Origin: JAFDWR01 sp038216655
Lineage (GTDB): Bacteria > Armatimonadota > Fimbriimonadia > Fimbriimonadales > Fimbriimonadaceae
DNA length: 64,000 nt
NCBI GenBank assembly: GCA_038216655.1
Contig: JBBQPZ010000001.1
Location: 310,001-374,000 of the forward strand
Direction: 5' to 3'
The notes beneath the pieces are model-generated. The model worked only from the letters and a program-made list of their open reading frames with translations, did not search any database and was not told the DNA's origin. Below, piece after piece: positions 8,693 to 18,139 of this stretch. The position numbers and the translations under genes were made by a program. How positions within the stretch are numbered: the first letter of the stretch is position 1; each line of letters begins with the position of its first letter.

Positions 8693-10843
8693 ATGATCTC
8701 GGCTCTCCTTCTGCTCGGCGCGCGGGCGATTGATCCGATCGTCCGCGACGACTGGGGCATCCCCCACATCCGCGCCCTGACCGTCGAGCAAGCCTGGTTT
8801 CTAGCCGGCTACTCCACCGCCCAAGACCGACTCTGGCAGATGGAGACCTCGCGCCGGGTCGCCGAAGGCCGAATGGCCGAGGCCTTCGGCCCTAAGTACG
8901 CCGACTCCGACTCAGAAACGCTCAAACTCGGCTATACCCGCGCCGAGTTGCTCACGCAGTACCAGAACCTCAGCGGCAACGCCCGATCGGCCATCGACGC
9001 CTACGCCCACGGCGTGAACTCGTGGATGATCGAGGCCTCCCGTCTCAAGAAGCTTCCTGCCGAGTACGCCTCGAATCACCTGGCACCTGCGCCTTGGGAG
9101 CCTGCGGACTCGGTCGCGATCGGGGTTTCCCTTCTGCAACGCTTCGGGAAGGGTGCCTCGGGTCAACTGCGCAACCTCGCCGGTGTCCAGTACCTCAAAC
9201 AACAGCGGCCCTTGGCCGGCCACGAGCTCGACGTCTTCGATGACCTAGTTCCAGTGGATGAGACTGGCGCGCCGACGACCGTCGCCCACGAAGACGATTC
9301 CTTGAACCCGTTGCGCTTCCCCATTCCCTCCCGAGCGAACACCGAGAAGCAGCTTACTGATCTGCCCCAAATTGGCCTGCTCGAACTCTTGCCCGCCCTG
9401 AAACTGGTCGAGCACCGACAATCGACCCTCGTCGCTCAGAGCGTAGGCGCGCCGTTCAAGACCGGAAGCTACGCCATGGTGGTGAGCCCTTCCCGCTCCA
9501 GCACCGGAAAGGCGATTCTCCTCTCGGGGCCGCAGATGGGGTTCACAAACCCGTCCGTGCTCCACGAAATTGCCGTTTCCGCTCCCGGACTCGACGCCAC
9601 CGGCGTCGACGTACCCGGACTCCCCGGCGTTCTCGTCGGTTCAACCAAAGCATTCGCCTGGGGCCTGACCACCGGGCTCGCCGACACCGACGATGTGTTC
9701 GTCTACCGCCGCTCAGGCGCGACTGGCTATCTGGACGGGACCCGAAAGCGGGAGATTGAAGACGTCCGCTTCTCGGTCGCCGTCGCCGGTTCTCCATCTC
9801 GGTCCGTCGTCCAGCATCGCACCGTAACAGGTCCCGTCATCTTGGAGACCAAAACCCACCTGTTTGTGCGTCGGTCCACCTACTGGAAGCGGGAAATGAA
9901 AGCTTACGACGCTCTTCTCGACCTCTACGATGCCAAAGAGCCTCGCGAAATCGAAGCTGCGATCGAGCCAGCGCCGATGAGCTTCAACTTCTTCTATGCC
10001 ACGACCGCCGGCGCGACTGGCTACCTCTACACCGGCGACGTGCCGTCTCGGGCTCCCGGCGTCGATCCTCGCCTACCGGTGCTGGCTTCGTCGTCGACGG
10101 AGTGGCGTGGCATGATCGCTAAGGCCCGCATGCCAAGGGTGCGAAACCCTAAGTCTGGGCTCCTTACCAACTGGAACAACCGTCCAGCGACTTGGTGGCC
10201 GAATCAAGACTCGCCGGTTTGGGAGGAGATCGACCACGTCTCGTTGATTCGCGAAGCTCTAGATAAGCCAATCCTTTCCCCAGAGGATCTGCGCGGGGCG
10301 ACGGAAAGCATCGCCAGACATGACGAAACTTGGCCCTACTTCAAGCCGTTTGTGGATTCCCTTAACGGCCCGCCAAACCTGAAGGCATTCGACGGGGTTC
10401 GAACCAATGGATCCTTTCCTCAGCTTGCTTATCGCCTCTGGCTGGACGAGATGCGACGCAAGTTGTTCCTGCCCACAATTGGCCCCATGCTCCAGGAAGA
10501 ATTCTTCCGCGCCGCGCTCCCTCCGAGTTTCATTCTTCACGCGCTGCAGAAGAAGACGCACTTCGACTACCTGGCCGGACGCTCTCCAACGAAACTGATT
10601 TCCGCCGCCGCGGTCGTCCGAGATGACATCCCACTGGAACGTCCCGACCAAATCGAGGTCTCCGGAGATGCCCCAATCCCCTACGGGAATCGCGGGACGT
10701 TCATCCAACGGGTCGAACTCACCTCGCCGCCGACGATTCGTACGGTTCTGCCCCCAGGTGAATCCGCCGCAGGAGTGCATCGTACCGATCAGGCCGCCCT
10801 CGCCCGGCGTTGGGAGTTGAAATCGATGCCCTGGCGACCTTGA
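8693..10843 (+). CDS. Penicillin acylase family protein (Ntn hydrolase, S45)
   Basis: The family comprises precursor proteins cut autocatalytically into an alpha and a beta chain, which hydrolyse amide bonds of penicillins, acyl-homoserine lactones or related amides in the periplasm. The alpha-chain signature RDDWGIPHIRA is at residues 18-28, and QDRLWQMETSRRVAEGRMAE follows at 44-63. The predicted processing site and Ntn nucleophile is Ser259 in the sequence TGSYAMVVSPSRS, where most family members have GSNAWVV. GKAILLSGPQMGF follows as expected for the start of the beta chain. The 716-residue length suits the family. A weak hydrophobic leader (MISALLLLGARA) could be a short signal peptide. 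The natural substrate cannot be inferred from the neighbours. Confidence 0.9.
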   Translation: MISALLLLGARAIDPIVRDDWGIPHIRALTVEQAWFLAGYSTAQDRLWQMETSRRVAEGRMAEAFGPKYADSDSETLKLGYTRAELLTQYQNLSGNARSAIDAYAHGVNSWMIEASRLKKLPAEYASNHLAPAPWEPADSVAIGVSLLQRFGKGASGQLRNLAGVQYLKQQRPLAGHELDVFDDLVPVDETGAPTTVAHEDDSLNPLRFPIPSRANTEKQLTDLPQIGLLELLPALKLVEHRQSTLVAQSVGAPFKTGSYAMVVSPSRSSTGKAILLSGPQMGFTNPSVLHEIAVSAPGLDATGVDVPGLPGVLVGSTKAFAWGLTTGLADTDDVFVYRRSGATGYLDGTRKREIEDVRFSVAVAGSPSRSVVQHRTVTGPVILETKTHLFVRRSTYWKREMKAYDALLDLYDAKEPREIEAAIEPAPMSFNFFYATTAGATGYLYTGDVPSRAPGVDPRLPVLASSSTEWRGMIAKARMPRVRNPKSGLLTNWNNRPATWWPNQDSPVWEEIDHVSLIREALDKPILSPEDLRGATESIARHDETWPYFKPFVDSLNGPPNLKAFDGVRTNGSFPQLAYRLWLDEMRRKLFLPTIGPMLQEEFFRAALPPSFILHALQKKTHFDYLAGRSPTKLISAAAVVRDDIPLERPDQIEVSGDAPIPYGNRGTFIQRVELTSPPTIRTVLPPGESAAGVHRTDQAALARRWELKSMPWRP

Positions 10844-10883
10844 TCCAGGTTGACCAGTGAGGTATTCTCTTCTTCGCTCGGAT

Positions 10884-10960
10884 GCTCCGGTCGTCTAGCG
10901 GTTTAGGACATCGCCCTCTCACGGCGAAGGTCGCGGGTTCGAATCCCGTCCGGAGTACCA
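10884..10960 (+). tRNA. tRNA-Glu (anticodon CUC)
   Basis: This is a full cloverleaf of 77 bases including an encoded CCA. The anticodon stem TCGCC/GGCGA encloses the loop CTCTCAC, giving anticodon CTC, which reads GAG. The T-arm is GCGGG-TTCGAAT-CCCGT, and the D-arm GTCTAGC...GGAC is typical of bacterial tRNA-Glu. The acceptor stem GCTCCGG/CCGGAGT pairs fully except that position 1-72 is a G-T wobble, and the discriminator base is A. It lies 40 bases after the penicillin acylase gene and is convergent with the next esterase gene. Confidence 0.95.
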
Positions 10961-11029
10961 CCTCTTTTTGAACCTACGTTTGGTGTCAGTCCAGACGGGA
11001 TTCGAACTTGCTCGCCTTAAGGGCTGAGC

Positions 11030-12097
11030 CTATTTTCGCAGAATTATTCTGGTTTCGGGCAGCTGCTTTGCCTTTTCCTCCACCCGAGTCTGGCCGCCCT
11101 CGATGTAGGCCTGGATGAGGTCAGCGATCACGTTGCGGCCGCGTGTGGCGTCGAGGGTTGCACCAGAGGCCCGGAGAAGCTCTGGTGGCATAAGGAAGGG
11201 AATGTCGCTGAACGTCAGGTGATAGGCAGGGCCGACGGTGATTGCGGTTGCATGTACAGGCGACTTGGCAAAGACCCCGACCCACTCGTTCGTACGCTCA
11301 TTTTTCATCTTCGCGGGAATCGTGACTGGTGACCCCGGCGAGTTCAAGAGAACCAGGAACGGCTTGCGGGCGCCTGCACGCTCAACATCTCCCCACACAT
11401 CCCCGTCGAGGTCGATTGAGCTAGCGATGCGGGCATCGCCCCTGCCCGTTTGAAGGCCCGCTGCTCCACCAATAGAGTGCCCGCCAACGCTGACCCGCCG
11501 CCAATCGATCTTGAAATGCAATGGAGTCTGTTTTCCCAGTTCCGAAAGGAGAAAGGACTGATCGGCGGCCATGAACCGCACCTTCTCCTCCGGCTTCGAC
11601 TTGACAGCCATGTAAGATCGAAGGTGGCCATCTGGAAGGATGGTAAGTCCGCAATAGGGGTGATCCGCGATTGCTGTAATAATCCCCCGGCTGGCCAACT
11701 CCTCGGCCAGAATCGTATAACTGGCACGGGACATTCCCAGTCCCGGTGAAAAGATTAGTAAGGGAAACTTCCTTGCTACGGGTGCGGCGAGAGGATAGGA
11801 GTGAGTTTTCAACACGTCCCATCCATCGAGCAACTTGACATCGACGTTGAGGTAGGTGTCATCTCTCAGGGCCTTAAGGAGAGCAGAAGACATGTAGGGG
11901 GCCGGCGTTCCTTCCTGGCTCTTCTTGGCCGGATACCAGAACTGAACTTGGATGCTTCGTGGCTGGGCGGGGTCAAGAGCATCTTGCCGGGATGAATCGG
12001 AGTAGGGCTTCACAATGGTCCCCACCCTGTAGGAGCCAGATGGGACAGGGAGCGATCGCACGGGGTGCACGAGGGCCAAGACCAAAGCGCTAAGCAT
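11030..12097 (-). CDS. Secreted alpha/beta hydrolase, PAF-acetylhydrolase-like
   Basis: The 355 residues begin with a signal peptide (about 1-16). An alpha/beta-hydrolase core resembles the platelet-activating-factor acetylhydrolase/dienelactone group. The nucleophile elbow is GGHSIGG with Ser208, the acid is probably Asp229 or Asp231 in SSIDLDGD, and the base is His293 in AYHLTFSD, a motif characteristic of PAF-AH-like esterases. The FSPGLG segment at 116-121 forms the oxyanion region. The enzyme probably hydrolyses short acyl esters in the periplasm or outside; the substrate is unknown. It is transcribed towards the tRNA gene, with about 70 bases between them. Confidence 0.85.
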   Translation of the reverse strand: MLSALVLALVHPVRSLPVPSGSYRVGTIVKPYSDSSRQDALDPAQPRSIQVQFWYPAKKSQEGTPAPYMSSALLKALRDDTYLNVDVKLLDGWDVLKTHSYPLAAPVARKFPLLIFSPGLGMSRASYTILAEELASRGIITAIADHPYCGLTILPDGHLRSYMAVKSKPEEKVRFMAADQSFLLSELGKQTPLHFKIDWRRVSVGGHSIGGAAGLQTGRGDARIASSIDLDGDVWGDVERAGARKPFLVLLNSPGSPVTIPAKMKNERTNEWVGVFAKSPVHATAITVGPAYHLTFSDIPFLMPPELLRASGATLDATRGRNVIADLIQAYIEGGQTRVEEKAKQLPETRIILRK

Positions 12098-12640
12098 GGA
12101 GTAAGGTTACGCCGACCGCGCCTTCGAATGTTCCTGAAGACCAGATTGTCGGACGGAAAGGATTCTAAGCTCGGTAGGAAATCGAGCCGACAAATCGACT
12201 GCGCATCACGTAAAATCTGAATTCCGCAATCGATAATCGATTCAAGCAGCCGCGATGTCGAAAGTTCGCAACCTGTCCAATGCGGAGTACCAATCCACTT
12301 ATTGTCCGTTCCGGACACATAGGTTACACCTTGATGGCTCCAAAGGTGGTTTGCAGGGGTTGAACCAACGATAAGGTCCCCAAAACGCTGGGGTTTGAGC
12401 ATGCCATTTGATCCAGGTGGCATGCAGAAGCGTCATATGATCTCTGGTCTGCTTCAGGTTTGACCTTTCCAACGCCAGCAGCGCGCGTTCAAGATCTGCG
12501 GGTTCGAACGCGTCGCCTTCCCTTCAACCCGGAATCGACTCTATGGACTTTACGATTTGTCGAATTCCGATCCTCCCTTTCGACCTTATAGGGAAGGCGG
12601 GTCAACGGGCGCGCCGAAGACACAATTTGGAGAAATCATC
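12098..12640 (+). other. 543-base intergenic region without a convincing gene
   Basis: The gap lies between the divergent starts of the PAF-AH-like esterase and the YCII protein, so promoters for both are expected in it. An antisense open frame (12010-12423) has skewed composition and overlaps the esterase gene, so I do not accept it. I could not identify a mobile-element remnant or a conserved RNA. The only clear signal is the ribosome site GGAGA at 12629-12633, seven bases before ATG 12641. Confidence 0.5.
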
Positions 12641-12988
12641 ATGAAGTTTATCGTTACCGCTCAACTCCCCAACGACTTCGATCCGTCCGTAGAGGACAAA
12701 CAAACAGGGCGTGCTATTCATGATCTCAACGCCGAGATGGAGGCGGCGGGCGCCCTATTCTTCGCCTGCGGTCTACATCCAGCCAGCCTCGCGAAGACGG
12801 TGCGACCCCAGCCTGATGGCAAGGTCCTCGTCACCGATGGCCCGTACCTGGAGACGAAAGAGCATATTGGCGGGTTCTTGATTATTGAATCCGCCAACTT
12901 GGACGAGGCACTGGACTGGGCGCGTAAGGGAGCGTTAGCGGGACGGAGGCCGATTGAGGTGCGTCAGATCTTCTTCCACGAGGGGTAG
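12641..12988 (+). CDS. YCII-related (DGPF) domain protein
   Basis: Start ATG 12641 is chosen because GGAGA lies seven bases upstream and the domain begins at once; the longer open frame from 12557 adds unrelated residues. The 115-residue product is a single YCII/DGPF domain with the signature TDGPYLETKEHIGGF at about residues 65-79. Proteins of this fold (ferredoxin-like, dimeric) often accompany ECF sigma factors of the SigJ group or act as small putative enzymes with a catalytic-looking His-Asp pair. A paralogue with the same signature is at 17801-18139 on the other strand. No ECF sigma gene is adjacent, so its role is unclear. Confidence 0.85.
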   Translation: MKFIVTAQLPNDFDPSVEDKQTGRAIHDLNAEMEAAGALFFACGLHPASLAKTVRPQPDGKVLVTDGPYLETKEHIGGFLIIESANLDEALDWARKGALAGRRPIEVRQIFFHEG

Positions 12989-13121
12989 CGACTGACGGGC
13001 CATCTACTGGCCTTCAAGCCGCCGATCACACGTTCGCGGGAGCCGCGGGTCAAGAAGCTTGGACTATCCCATATCCCTAGCGGGAGTATTCTCGTGACAT
13101 GTCGTCCCGAGAGTGTTCCAG

Positions 13122-16088
13122 ATGATTCTGGCGGCTTGCCTTCTCACCGTTGGATGGCCAAGGTTCCAAGAGCAAACTCCCCCGGAGCTGTTCACCTATC
13201 TCCTCTATCCCAGTGACGTGGTCGGGTTCAAGGACTCCCCCCAGGCGTTCCAACTTACATATGACGGGGCGCTCAACAACGGCTTTGGCGAGCTCCAGTT
13301 CCTCACTGGCAAGGACCCGAAGGCGATCGACGTTCGCGCGAAGACGCTACTCCAGGGCTGGCTTCCATTTCCGCAGTACGACTTCGAGCGGGACGGCATT
13401 GGGTTTCACGTCCAGTTCCTTGCTTCCCCCAAGGGTCTGGATCCGCGAGAGAACCTGGTGGCGTTCATGCGCGTCACAGCTCATAACTCCACACCGACAC
13501 TTAAGGAGACTAATCTCGTCGCCCAGTTTGCGCCCAGGGGTCCACGCTGGAGGGCCGATATGCCCTGCCGCGAGTGGTATCGCGACTTGTTCATGGACAA
13601 GGATCGATGGGCTACATCGTCCTCAGCCGGCCATCGAGGCGGCATGGCCACCAAGGCCGATCACCTTGTTTTCACCTACTCGGGCGATCCGGAGCCGTCG
13701 CATGGCGTCGGTCCTGGCGTCGAATACAGCTTGCGCCTGGAGCCGAATCGAACGGCGGAGATGACCTTCAAGATGCCTTTCGTGCCTGTGGACCTGAAGC
13801 GCGCAGCCAAGGTGGCAGACGTCACGCAGGCGGATTACTCAACGTCGCTCGCCGAAGTGTCCGCGTTCTGGACCGGCTTGTTCGACCAGGTAACTCAGAT
13901 CGAGCTTCCAGAAGAGAAGGTCACGAACACGGTCAAGGCCAGCCTCGCCTACCTCCTGATCGCGCGGGACGTGCTGGAAGACGGCAAAACCTTCATGCCG
14001 ACCGTCAACAAGTTCCAGTACCACACCTTCTACTTCCGGGACGGTGCCTTCACCACCCACGCTTTCGACCTCATGAATCTGCCTGATGTTGCCCGCGGAA
14101 CGGTTCAGTACTACTTCGAAACCAACCCCGACGGCTCCGCGCGCGACCTGAAGCGAAGCGGCGAAGATGATTGGGGGCAGTCGCTGTGGGCAGTTGGGGC
14201 GCACTTCCGCTCTACAGGTGATCTAGCGTTCGCCAAGTACGCCTACCCCGTGCTCGCTCCGCACATGAAGTACTTCCAAGAGAAGATCGCCTCGGACCCG
14301 CTGAACCTGTGGCCAAAGCTAGGGCCCTACGATGCCGAACTCCTAACCGGCCACTACACCAGCCACAGCTTCTGGATTCTCCTGGGGCTCCGGGAAGCGA
14401 TCAACATGGCAAATGCCACCGGACACGCCGCCGACGCTGCACTCTGGCAGTCTTGGCATGACGCCTATCGCAAGCGGTTCATGGCGCAACTGGCCAAGGT
14501 AACGGCCCTGAGCGGCGGATACATCCCGCCAGGAATCGACCGCCCCGAGGACGGCCGTGACTGGGAGAATGCAACCGCCGGTGTTTATCCGTTTGGAGTC
14601 ATCGACAAATCAGATCCTCGGGTCGCCGTGACCTTGAGAACGATTCGAGAATATAAGTGGCGCGAGGGGATCTCCACTTGGGGGACGAACGCCTGGGTCA
14701 TCAAGACGCGCGGACAAGCAGGGGTCGAGGAAGACCCTGGCACTTTACATCACTACGAGACCTACAACGTGACGCAAACCGCGCTTGCCTGCGGGATGCA
14801 GCGGGACGTGTTGGAGGACCTCTACAGCGCGTTGGCCCATACGTCGGCAACCCACGCGGGCTTTGAAATGGGCACCCGGCCCTGGGGCGAGCGCGACGTG
14901 TCGGGCAACTACACGCCGCACGGATGGTTCGCCGCGCGGACCATCGAGTTGGTGCGAAACATGCTGCTTCGCGAGGAAGGCGACGTACTCCACCTGACCT
15001 CGTGCCTCTCGCCGCAATGGGTGGGAGCAGGCAAGACGATCCGGCTGGCCCACGCACCAACCACTTTTGGATCGGTGTCCTTTGTGATGCATTCCCGAAA
15101 GAATGGGGCGGACATCGAGCTGTCGTCAAAGTGGCGTCAAGCGCCAAAGACACTCGCGCTTCACATCCCGTACTTCGTCAAGCTGGACTCCGCTCAGGTA
15201 GATGGGAAACAGATTCAAGCGCGAGGCGGAGCCTTATCCCTCTCGCCCAGGGCGTCCCACATCAGCCTGAACTGGCATTGGACCGACAAGCCGGACCTCA
15301 GCTACAACCGGGCGGTCGAGTTCTGGAAGGCAAAGGACAAGAATCACGGTCCCAACGTGGATCACAGCTTCCTCTTTCCCCATCCAGTGGCACCGAAGAT
15401 GGACGGTGATGCGCGCGCGTTCGCGACCGCGACACCGGTGCGTCTCTTGAATCCCAGCGGACAGGGCGTGATCCGCTTCACGATGGATGGATCGAACCCC
15501 AAGCCAACTTCGATGATCTACACCGGTCCGATCAAGATTGGCAAGTCAACCATGATCAAAGCGGCAGCCTTCTGGCCCGATGGTCGGTTCAGCGAGCCTC
15601 TTTTCGCCAAGTTGGAAGTGGGCTTTGCGGATATTCCTGTTTGGACGCAACCCACCGTGCCGGGTGTCGTGTGCGAATTCTTCCCAGGCATGTTCGATCG
15701 AGTCCCGGACTTCAGTACGCTTGCTCCCACGCGTACGATGACGGTCAGTAAGTTCGGCCTCGACGAGGCAAATCCGAAGGAGGAGTTCTATGCCCTCCGC
15801 TTTACGGGCATCATCGACGTCCCGAAGGATGGTGTCTACCGGTTCTGGACCGGCTCCGACGACGGCAGCCGATTGTGGATCGGCAAACGACTAGTGGTAG
15901 ACAGCGATGGCCCTCACGCCTACGTAGAGGTCCCCGGTGACATCTCGCTCAGGAGGGGAAAGTATCCGATCACCGTCGGGTACTTCGAGGCAGGCGGAGG
16001 ACACATTTTGAAGGTTTTCTGGGCAAGGCCGGGGCTGGAGAAGCAAGAAATACCCGCGGCGAACCTGTCGCGGGCGTCCTCCTCGTGA
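13122..16088 (+). CDS. Large secreted glycosidase: (alpha/alpha)6 catalytic domain, CHB_HEX-type module and PA14 domain
   Basis: ATG 13122 (MILAACLLTVGW) is preferred over GTG 13113 because GAGAG lies eight bases upstream and a signal peptide follows directly. Residues of about 40-230 form a beta-sandwich domain, and about 250-660 an (alpha/alpha)6 toroid resembling MGH1/GH63-like trimming glycosidases (motifs FYFRDGAFTTHAFDL, GYIPPGIDRPEDGRDWENA, SATHAGFEMGTRPWG). A chitobiase-type beta-sandwich (RFTMDGSNPKPTS...YTGPI) follows at about 785-850. A C-terminal PA14 domain (about 890-975) contains GVYRFWTGSDDGSRLWI and FEAGGGHILKVFW. CHB_HEX and PA14 modules usually bind carbohydrate. The protein probably degrades a complex glycan outside the cell. 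The downstream gap contains a long inverted repeat. Confidence 0.85.
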   Translation: MILAACLLTVGWPRFQEQTPPELFTYLLYPSDVVGFKDSPQAFQLTYDGALNNGFGELQFLTGKDPKAIDVRAKTLLQGWLPFPQYDFERDGIGFHVQFLASPKGLDPRENLVAFMRVTAHNSTPTLKETNLVAQFAPRGPRWRADMPCREWYRDLFMDKDRWATSSSAGHRGGMATKADHLVFTYSGDPEPSHGVGPGVEYSLRLEPNRTAEMTFKMPFVPVDLKRAAKVADVTQADYSTSLAEVSAFWTGLFDQVTQIELPEEKVTNTVKASLAYLLIARDVLEDGKTFMPTVNKFQYHTFYFRDGAFTTHAFDLMNLPDVARGTVQYYFETNPDGSARDLKRSGEDDWGQSLWAVGAHFRSTGDLAFAKYAYPVLAPHMKYFQEKIASDPLNLWPKLGPYDAELLTGHYTSHSFWILLGLREAINMANATGHAADAALWQSWHDAYRKRFMAQLAKVTALSGGYIPPGIDRPEDGRDWENATAGVYPFGVIDKSDPRVAVTLRTIREYKWREGISTWGTNAWVIKTRGQAGVEEDPGTLHHYETYNVTQTALACGMQRDVLEDLYSALAHTSATHAGFEMGTRPWGERDVSGNYTPHGWFAARTIELVRNMLLREEGDVLHLTSCLSPQWVGAGKTIRLAHAPTTFGSVSFVMHSRKNGADIELSSKWRQAPKTLALHIPYFVKLDSAQVDGKQIQARGGALSLSPRASHISLNWHWTDKPDLSYNRAVEFWKAKDKNHGPNVDHSFLFPHPVAPKMDGDARAFATATPVRLLNPSGQGVIRFTMDGSNPKPTSMIYTGPIKIGKSTMIKAAAFWPDGRFSEPLFAKLEVGFADIPVWTQPTVPGVVCEFFPGMFDRVPDFSTLAPTRTMTVSKFGLDEANPKEEFYALRFTGIIDVPKDGVYRFWTGSDDGSRLWIGKRLVVDSDGPHAYVEVPGDISLRRGKYPITVGYFEAGGGHILKVFWARPGLEKQEIPAANLSRASSS

Positions 16089-16101
16089 CCCATTCAGTAG
16101 G

Positions 16102-16319
16102 TTGTCAACCTTCATTTGTCCCGTCATCCAGAGCGGAGTCGATGAGCCCTAGCGAGTCGGCGCAGTCGAAGGATCACTGACTAAGCCTCCGACTTAGAAA
16201 ACCGGCGCGCGCGCAGAGAGTCGGAGACTGGACAGAGGATCCTTCGACTTCGCTGTTTTCGCTAGGGCTCGACGCTTCGCTCAGGAAGACGGTCAAAGCA
16301 GACAAATGAAGCTTGACAA
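16102..16319. repeat. 218-bp inverted-repeat (MITE-like) element
   Basis: The terminal repeats TTGTCAACCTTCATTTGTC (16102-16120) and its reverse complement at 16301-16319 match at 18 of 19 positions. Pairing continues inward: GAGCCCTAGCGA and GTCGAAGGATC on the left have counterparts in 16237-16280 on the right. In the centre CTCCGAC/GTCGGAG also pair. Nearly the whole element can fold as one long hairpin. It fills the gap between two convergent genes, starting 13 bases after one stop codon and ending 13 bases before the other. It has no coding capacity, so it could be a MITE-like element, a bidirectional terminator, or both. Confidence 0.8.
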
Positions 16320-16332
16320 GCTTCTCAGCTCG

Positions 16333-16815
16333 TCAGAAGTACACTTCCTGATCGTCCCAACACGTTTGGAGGAAGTCGATCTGCCCGGCGTGAAGGGTGG
16401 CGTGCCACCCGGGCAGCTTCATCAGCCGGGACATCGGCATTGACCACCCTAGCCCGGAATCCAGTGAACTTGCGATCGCCTCTGGGGTCAGGGAATCCAA
16501 GACCGCGATAACCTCATCGGTGCCCTGCCGGAAGAGCGTTTCCATTTCCGTGCGGCTGGTTACCGCAGCTTCCTCGGCATTCCTTTGCGCCAACCACTCG
16601 GTCAAGTTGTCGACCGCAGGCAGCTTCCCTTCCCTCATCATTCGCGCGAACCTTGCCGCATAAAGAGCGGTATGAGCAGCTATCCGGATTGCCGACTTTG
16701 CCGATGGCGTCGCGGTCCAAGTCAACTTCTCATCCGGGATGTACGAGAAATTCCTAAGGAAATACTCCATCCCTTCCACCGCGCTCTTTTTGCATGATCC
16801 GACCAGATCTTCCAT
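16333..16815 (-). CDS. DinB family protein
   Basis: A 160-residue four-helix-bundle protein of the DinB/YfiT superfamily. These metal-binding proteins commonly act as thiol-dependent transferases or detoxification enzymes. Candidate metal ligands are the His in AAHTALYA (about residue 48) and the closely spaced histidines in WHATLHAGQIDFLQTCW near the C-terminus; that final HxxxH-GQIDFL pattern is the most diagnostic part of the family. It has no signal peptide. The gene lies upstream of an inverted-repeat element and 29 bases downstream of a dienelactone hydrolase gene on the same strand, so the two are probably cotranscribed. Confidence 0.85.
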   Translation of the reverse strand: MEDLVGSCKKSAVEGMEYFLRNFSYIPDEKLTWTATPSAKSAIRIAAHTALYAARFARMMREGKLPAVDNLTEWLAQRNAEEAAVTSRTEMETLFRQGTDEVIAVLDSLTPEAIASSLDSGLGWSMPMSRLMKLPGWHATLHAGQIDFLQTCWDDQEVYF

Positions 16816-16844
16816 CTTAGAAATCCTTCACCTCAAAAGCAGCC

Positions 16845-17705
16845 TTAGAGGGCCTTTCCGTAGAGGGCAAGGAGCCGCGCCCATGCCTTCTCGGCCAGGG
16901 GTTCGTTGTAGACCGACGAGTCTGGCGGGCACCAACCGTGGGCGGCACCCTCGTAGACTTCGATCTCGGCGTTCAGATTCGCCTTGGCGAAGGTCTCCTT
17001 CAGAGTGTCCTTGTCCTTCGGCGAACGTGCGTCGTCGTTGGACGCAATGGCAACGAGGAACTGAGCCTTGCTCCCGGCCGCTTCGAGGTGCGGGCTGTTG
17101 AGTTTGTCCGTGACCAGGCCACCCCCGTGGAAAGTGGCAACCGCCCCCACCCGTCCGGGCACGGCAGCTGCGCTCCGAAATGCCATCGGACCGCCCATGC
17201 AATAACCCTGCGTGCCGATGTGTCGATGCTTATCGACCACGCGTTGTGTATCCAACCACGCGATAAAGGCCTTTGCGTCCGTCATTTCGGTGGCCTCGTT
17301 GAGACTCGACGCAAGAGGCATTAAATTCGAGATCGGGGTGGCGGTGCCTTTCTCGGCGGTGGGTGCCTTGTGGGAGCGGTAGAACGGATTAACGACAAGC
17401 ACGGCATAGCCCGACTCGGCGAGACGCTTCGCCATCTGGCGGAAAGCCGGCCGAAGTCCAAAGATGTCCGGCCAAATGAGAACGCCAGGGGCAGTGCCCT
17501 TGGCCGGGTGCACGAAGTAGCAATCCGCTGCGCCGTCAGGAGTGCTGATGGTCACCTCAGATTCCGTTACCGTCGCGGCGTTAGCGACTTGAGGGAGCAG
17601 CATGGCCACGCCAGCTGCCAACAAGATGCCGAACTGCCTCCTCGTCACAAGTCCGCGCCGCTCAAATTCCTCACGATCCTTGTCGAAGCTCTCTTGTTCA
17701 CACAT
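16845..17705 (-). CDS. Dienelactone hydrolase family protein with Tat-like signal
   Basis: Start ATG 17705 (MCEQESFDKD) is chosen; the longer frame to 17753 adds residues with no family support. A twin-arginine-type leader with TRRQFG at 21-26 and a hydrophobic stretch ending ANAA (about 44) suggests export of a folded protein. The alpha/beta-hydrolase core has the Cys nucleophile in GYCMGG (Cys169), the acid near Asp224/225 and His256 in AAHGW, the classical Cys-Asp-His triad of dienelactone hydrolases. Family members open lactones or hydrolyse esters. The DinB gene lies 29 bases downstream on the same strand, suggesting a two-gene unit. The specific substrate is unknown. Confidence 0.88.
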   Translation of the reverse strand: MCEQESFDKDREEFERRGLVTRRQFGILLAAGVAMLLPQVANAATVTESEVTISTPDGAADCYFVHPAKGTAPGVLIWPDIFGLRPAFRQMAKRLAESGYAVLVVNPFYRSHKAPTAEKGTATPISNLMPLASSLNEATEMTDAKAFIAWLDTQRVVDKHRHIGTQGYCMGGPMAFRSAAAVPGRVGAVATFHGGGLVTDKLNSPHLEAAGSKAQFLVAIASNDDARSPKDKDTLKETFAKANLNAEIEVYEGAAHGWCPPDSSVYNEPLAEKAWARLLALYGKAL

Positions 17706-17800
17706 GATCGCCACTTTATCAGATAGCCACCCTCTGGCGGCAACCTGCCTCACGAAAGCGCACCATTACGGACCGAAGTCGCAGGCAGGCACGACCACCT

Positions 17801-18139
17801 TCAGAAGAACGGACGCACTTCGACCGGGGCACGACAGGCGACGACTGCCTTGCGCCCCCAAGCTACTGCTTCGTCTAGGTCGGCGCACTCCAGCATCCAA
17901 AAGCCACCCATATGCTCCTTAGTCTCCAGATAAGGTCCGTCGGTAGTCAGCACTTTGCCATCCGGATTCGACCGGAGCGACTTCGCCTTGCTAGTCGGCT
18001 GCAGGCCGCCGGCGAAAACCCTAACCCCCGCGGCCTCCATTTCTTCGTTCAGCGCGTCGATGTCGCGGCACATCGCGTCGTCCTCGACGGCGGCTGGGTC
18101 GTAGTCATCGGGGTGGTGAATCGCAACCAAAAATCTCAT
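17801..18139 (-). CDS. YCII-related (DGPF) domain protein
   Basis: A 112-residue single-domain protein with the diagnostic TTDGPYLETKEHMGGF at about residues 66-81. It is a clear paralogue of the protein at 12641-12988: the same length and similar N-terminal half (ALNEEMEAAG in this copy, DLNAEMEAAG in the other). The ATG at 18139 follows an AGGAG on the minus strand about seven bases upstream. It ends about 95 bases before the dienelactone hydrolase start on the same strand, so it could be the first gene of a three-gene unit with that enzyme and DinB. The function is not known beyond the fold. Confidence 0.87.
   Translation of the reverse strand: MRFLVAIHHPDDYDPAAVEDDAMCRDIDALNEEMEAAGVRVFAGGLQPTSKAKSLRSNPDGKVLTTDGPYLETKEHMGGFWMLECADLDEAVAWGRKAVVACRAPVEVRPFF

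Noticed and set aside
12010..12423. Minus-strand open frame between the esterase and YCII genes, with a faint transposase-like look
   Set aside because: It overlaps the esterase start out of frame, has no ribosome site, and I could not match any transposase motif.
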